A DNA stretch of 6,941 nt from JBIOYL01 sp044870185. Lineage in GTDB: Bacteria; Actinomycetota; CALGFH01. Made by a program: the position numbers and the translations under genes. The stretch's first letter is position 1. Every line of letters begins with the position of its first letter. The notes beneath the pieces were generated by a model that saw nothing but the letters and a program-made list of their open reading frames with translations, had not been told where the DNA came from and did not search any database. Below, in pieces: positions 5,436 to 6,941 of the stretch. The stretch lies in contig JBIOYL010000412.1 of assembly GCA_044870185.1 (NCBI GenBank), positions 1 to 6,941 of the forward strand, read 5' to 3'.

Positions 5436-5965
5436 TCCCCCGACCTGTTGTCGGGCCGCTTCGGGAACGGCTCGCCGCCGCGGTGCTCGCCAGTCAGCCG
5501 CTCGATCTCGACCGTGAGCGCATGCTCGGCGAGCGCGGACAGCGTGATGGCATCGGGCGTGCCGGCCAGGTAGGCGACGGCGTCGCGGGCCGCCTCGAGG
5601 ACGTCGGGGGACAGGGAGAAGCCGGTGCGGACCTTGGGGCCGGGGCGGGGCCGGGGCGGGGCCGGGCCGGGCAGCAGCTCGTCGAGCGCGTTGGCGCCGC
5701 GGGGCCGTCGGGTCGGCCGGTCCCCCGGCACCGGGCGCAGCGCCGGCCAGGGTGCGCCCGGCCCCGCCGGCTGGTCGTCCGGAGCCGGCCCGGGCAGCAG
5801 CTCGTCCAGGGCGACCGCCCCGGCCACCGGCCGCGGCCGGGCGCGCGGGGCGCGCGGCGGCTCGGGGACGGCGACCGACGTCAGCGCCGGCCGGGCCGGT
5901 TGCCCGGCGGGCGGGAACCACTCATCGAGCGCGGGAGATGCGCCCATCCGCTTGGGCCTGGCCAT
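5417..5965 (-). CDS. ParA partner: C-terminal ribbon-helix-helix-like domain with three ALDE motifs
   Basis: This 182-residue protein has two parts. Residues 1-110 are Pro/Ala/Arg-rich and probably disordered, with a basic start (MARPKR) and three similar motifs: ALDEWFPP (12-19), ALDELLPGPAP (52-62) and ALDELLPGPAP (93-103), 40 and 41 residues apart. Residues 111-170 (KVRTGFSLSPDVLEAARDAV... then LAEHALTVEIERL, HRGGEPFP) look like one beta strand plus two helices with a short tail, as in small RHH DNA-binding proteins encoded beside ParA. The role inferred is centromere or operator binding and stimulation of ParA. The ATG at 5965 is preferred over the GTG at 5974 because AGGAG (5978-5974 on this strand) lies 8 nt before it. 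It overlaps parA by 44 bp, so the two are co-translated. The exact family name is not recognised; RHH is inferred from the pattern. Confidence 0.75.
   Translation of the reverse strand: MARPKRMGASPALDEWFPPAGQPARPALTSVAVPEPPRAPRARPRPVAGAVALDELLPGPAPDDQPAGPGAPWPALRPVPGDRPTRRPRGANALDELLPGPAPPRPRPGPKVRTGFSLSPDVLEAARDAVAYLAGTPDAITLSALAEHALTVEIERLTGEHRGGEPFPKRPDNRSGDARPRR
5636..5671 (+). repeat. GGGGCC-type tandem repeat, strong G-quadruplex motif on the plus strand
   Basis: Five runs of four G and two runs of three G follow one another with one- or two-base spacers; the unit GGGGCCGGGGC (11 bp) is present about 2.9 times. It encodes the Pro/Arg linker just before the RHH-like domain on the minus strand. 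The G-rich strand is the template strand for that gene. Confidence 0.8.
5668..5806 (-). repeat. In-frame direct repeat encoding the ALDELLPGPAP motifs
   Basis: The 16-bp sequence CGGGCAGCAGCTCGTC (plus strand) is identical at 5668-5683 and 5791-5806, exactly 123 bases (41 codons) apart. It encodes the second and third ALDE motifs of the ParA partner. Between motifs, both linkers contain QPAxP and a RPxxxA stretch before ALDE, so the whole 41-residue unit is probably an old duplication. Confidence 0.7.
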
Positions 5966-6719
5966 GTATGGCACTCCTGGCGTCGAACTCGGCGGCGGCC
6001 GCCCGGTAGTCGGCCGCGACGGGGCTGTCGGAGGCGGAGACGGTGACGGGCAGCTTCTGCCCGGGTGCCTCGGCCGCCCGCACGCTCTCCCGGATCATGG
6101 TCTGCAGCACGACGTCGCCGAAGCGTTGCCGGAGCAGCTCGACGATCTCGCGGGAAAGGGTCGTGCGGCCGTCGTACTGGCAGGCCAGCACGGCCGACAG
6201 CCGCAGGCTCCGGTTGAGCCGGACCCGGACCGTGTCGATCGTCTGGTTGAGCGCGATCAGCCCGGCCAGCGGCATCACCCGGGTCTGGACCGGGATGAGC
6301 ACCTCGCCGGCGGCGGCCAGGGCCGAGTAGGACAGCAACCCGAGCGCTGGCGGGCAGTCCATGAAGATGACGTCCCAGCGGGCGGGCAGCTCGTCCACGG
6401 CCTGGCGCAGGATCATCTCGGCGCCGGCCTGGGTGGCCGCGTTGCGTTCGGCCCGGGTCATCCATGACGACGACGGGACCAGCTCCAGGCCTTCGATCCT
6501 GGTCGGGCGGACGGCGCCCTCCAGGGGGGCGCCGGCCTCGAACACGTCGTAGAGCGCACGGGCGTCGACGTTGCCGAGCCACGTGCTCGCGTTGGCCTGG
6601 GGGTCGAGGTCGATCACCAGGACGCGGCGGCCGAGCTCGGTCAGCGCGGCGCCAAGGTTCACCACCGTCGTGGTCTTCCCGACGCCGCCTTTCTGGTTGG
6701 CGACGGCGACTCGTCGCAT
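5922..6719 (-). CDS. parA: ParA-family partition ATPase
   Basis: This 265-residue protein is a ParA/MinD-superfamily ATPase of the small (no N-terminal HTH) type. The deviant Walker A KGGVGKTT is at 10-17 with signature lysine K10 and K15; the A' motif VLVIDLDPQANAS is at 33-45 (D37, D39) and Walker B DVIFMDCPP at 116-124. A late motif MIRESVRAAEAPGQ (208-221) corresponds to the usual IRxxVxxAEAP of ParA/Soj. Such proteins form ATP-dependent dimers on nucleoid DNA and move a centromere-binding partner. The ATG at 6719 is chosen because the family always starts a few residues before the P-loop; the longer frame to 6842 encodes low-complexity Arg-rich sequence. A weak G-rich site (AAGGGTGG) precedes it. 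The partner is not a canonical ParB but the RHH-like protein overlapping by 44 bp, so this is an orphan or plasmid-type pair rather than the chromosomal parAB next to rsmG. Confidence 0.9.
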   Translation of the reverse strand: MRRVAVANQKGGVGKTTTVVNLGAALTELGRRVLVIDLDPQANASTWLGNVDARALYDVFEAGAPLEGAVRPTRIEGLELVPSSSWMTRAERNAATQAGAEMILRQAVDELPARWDVIFMDCPPALGLLSYSALAAAGEVLIPVQTRVMPLAGLIALNQTIDTVRVRLNRSLRLSAVLACQYDGRTTLSREIVELLRQRFGDVVLQTMIRESVRAAEAPGQKLPVTVSASDSPVAADYRAAAAEFDARSAIHGQAQADGRISRAR

Positions 6720-6754
6720 GAGCACCACCCTTCGAGACCGTTCGGGCTGGGCGG

Positions 6755-6783
6755 AGCCTACCGCACCGCGCGGCCGCCGTCGG
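6755..6783 (-). promoter_or_regulatory. Putative promoter of the parA operon
   Basis: On the minus strand TAGGCT (6760-6755) serves as -10, with CCGACG (6783-6778) at 17-nt spacing as a weak -35. The predicted start near 6748 gives a leader of about 29 nt before the parA ATG. The -10 is identical to that of the promoter at 122-150. The -35 is poor, so activation or an error in assignment is possible. Confidence 0.4.
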
Positions 6784-6803
6784 GGACGTCGGCCGCCGCG
6801 CGG
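6766..6803. promoter_or_regulatory. 14-bp inverted repeat over the parA promoter, candidate operator/centromere site
   Basis: The arms 6766-6779 (CCGCGCGGCCGCCG) and 6790-6803 (CGGCCGCCGCGCGG) are inverted copies with 13 of 14 positions matching, separated by 10 bases. Each outer end holds the palindrome CCGCGCGG, 30 bp apart. The left arm falls in the spacer of the putative promoter and the -35 lies at the centre, the place expected for autorepression by an RHH partner protein. Function is inferred from position. Confidence 0.4.
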
Positions 6804-6871
6804 CCCGCGCTGGCGAGGAGTCGCCGCTCGACGTCCCGCCAACGGCCCGCCCGGCCACGGTCGGGATGGTG

Positions 6872-6907
6872 CCCGCGGCCCGCCCGGCCAGGCGGGCGGG
6901 CCGCGGG
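6872..6907 (-). terminator. Perfect 15-bp hairpin, probable terminator of the minus-strand gene entering from the right
   Basis: The arms 6872-6886 and 6893-6907 pair perfectly (15 bp, all G/C) around the 6-base loop GCCAGG. It begins five bases after the stop codon of the gene ending at 6913 and lies upstream of the parA promoter, so it would insulate parA. No T-tract follows. The 5' arm sequence recurs as a direct repeat at 6843-6857. Confidence 0.6.
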
Positions 6908-6912
6908 TGGGC

Positions 6913-6941
6913 TCATGCCTTGGCGGTCGGGTCGGCGTCGC
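6913..6941 (-). CDS. 3' end of an unidentified minus-strand gene (partial)
   Basis: A TGA at 6915-6913 ends a minus-strand frame whose last residues read DADPTAKA, running off the right edge. The strong hairpin just downstream (6872-6907) supports a true gene end here. Eight residues do not identify the product. Confidence 0.35.

Noticed and set aside
6720..6842. 41-codon N-terminal extension of ParA.
   Set aside because: Arg-rich low-complexity translation through the promoter and dyad; ParA proteins of this type begin just before the P-loop, at the ATG at 6719.

Overview
The window is very GC-rich DNA (well above 70% by eye) with GTG starts, 4-bp start/stop overlaps and alanine/arginine/proline-rich proteins. 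This fits a high-GC Actinomycetota-type genome, chromosomal or from a metagenome. The lineage is inferred from composition and from the flavour of the Tad and ParA proteins; there is no marker gene.

Layout. (1) 1-88, minus strand: the start of a gene leaving the left edge, with a visible promoter at 122-150. (2) 89-421: no intact gene; on the minus strand it holds what looks like a decayed fragment of a membrane sensor-type protein. (3) 425-3865, plus strand: a tightly packed Tad/Flp pilus (type IVc, T2SS-F related) cluster: the C-terminal half of a CpaF/TadA secretion ATPase, TadB, TadC, a TadE pseudopilin and a TadG-like protein. Most junctions are GTGA or ATGA overlaps, so the genes are probably one translationally coupled operon. 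The ATPase begins abruptly inside the P-loop and has lost Walker A and everything before it, and no Flp pilin, prepilin peptidase or TadZ is visible. The cluster is therefore probably a broken or relic locus, or its partners lie elsewhere. (4) 3866-4210: intergenic DNA full of short tandem duplications. (5) 4211-5401, plus strand: a complete metal-dependent amidohydrolase with all expected ligand residues. (6) 5405-5435: a hairpin between convergent genes. (7) 5417-6719, minus strand: a two-gene partition-type operon, an orphan ParA ATPase followed with a 44-bp overlap by a small protein with a C-terminal ribbon-helix-helix-like domain and three copies of an ALDE motif in a proline-rich N-terminal region. 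A putative promoter and a 14-bp inverted repeat lie upstream. (8) 6872-6941: a strong hairpin and the last codons of another minus-strand gene.

Most worth a second look are the ParA/ALDE-repeat partner pair with its promoter-overlapping dyad, the sharp truncation of the pilus ATPase next to foreign-looking sequence, the 36-bp tandem duplication that copies the tadE-stop/tadG-start junction, and the cluster of tandem repeats before the amidohydrolase. I do not see convincing evidence for a wholly new multi-gene system. No tRNA, rRNA, CRISPR array or transposase was recognised.
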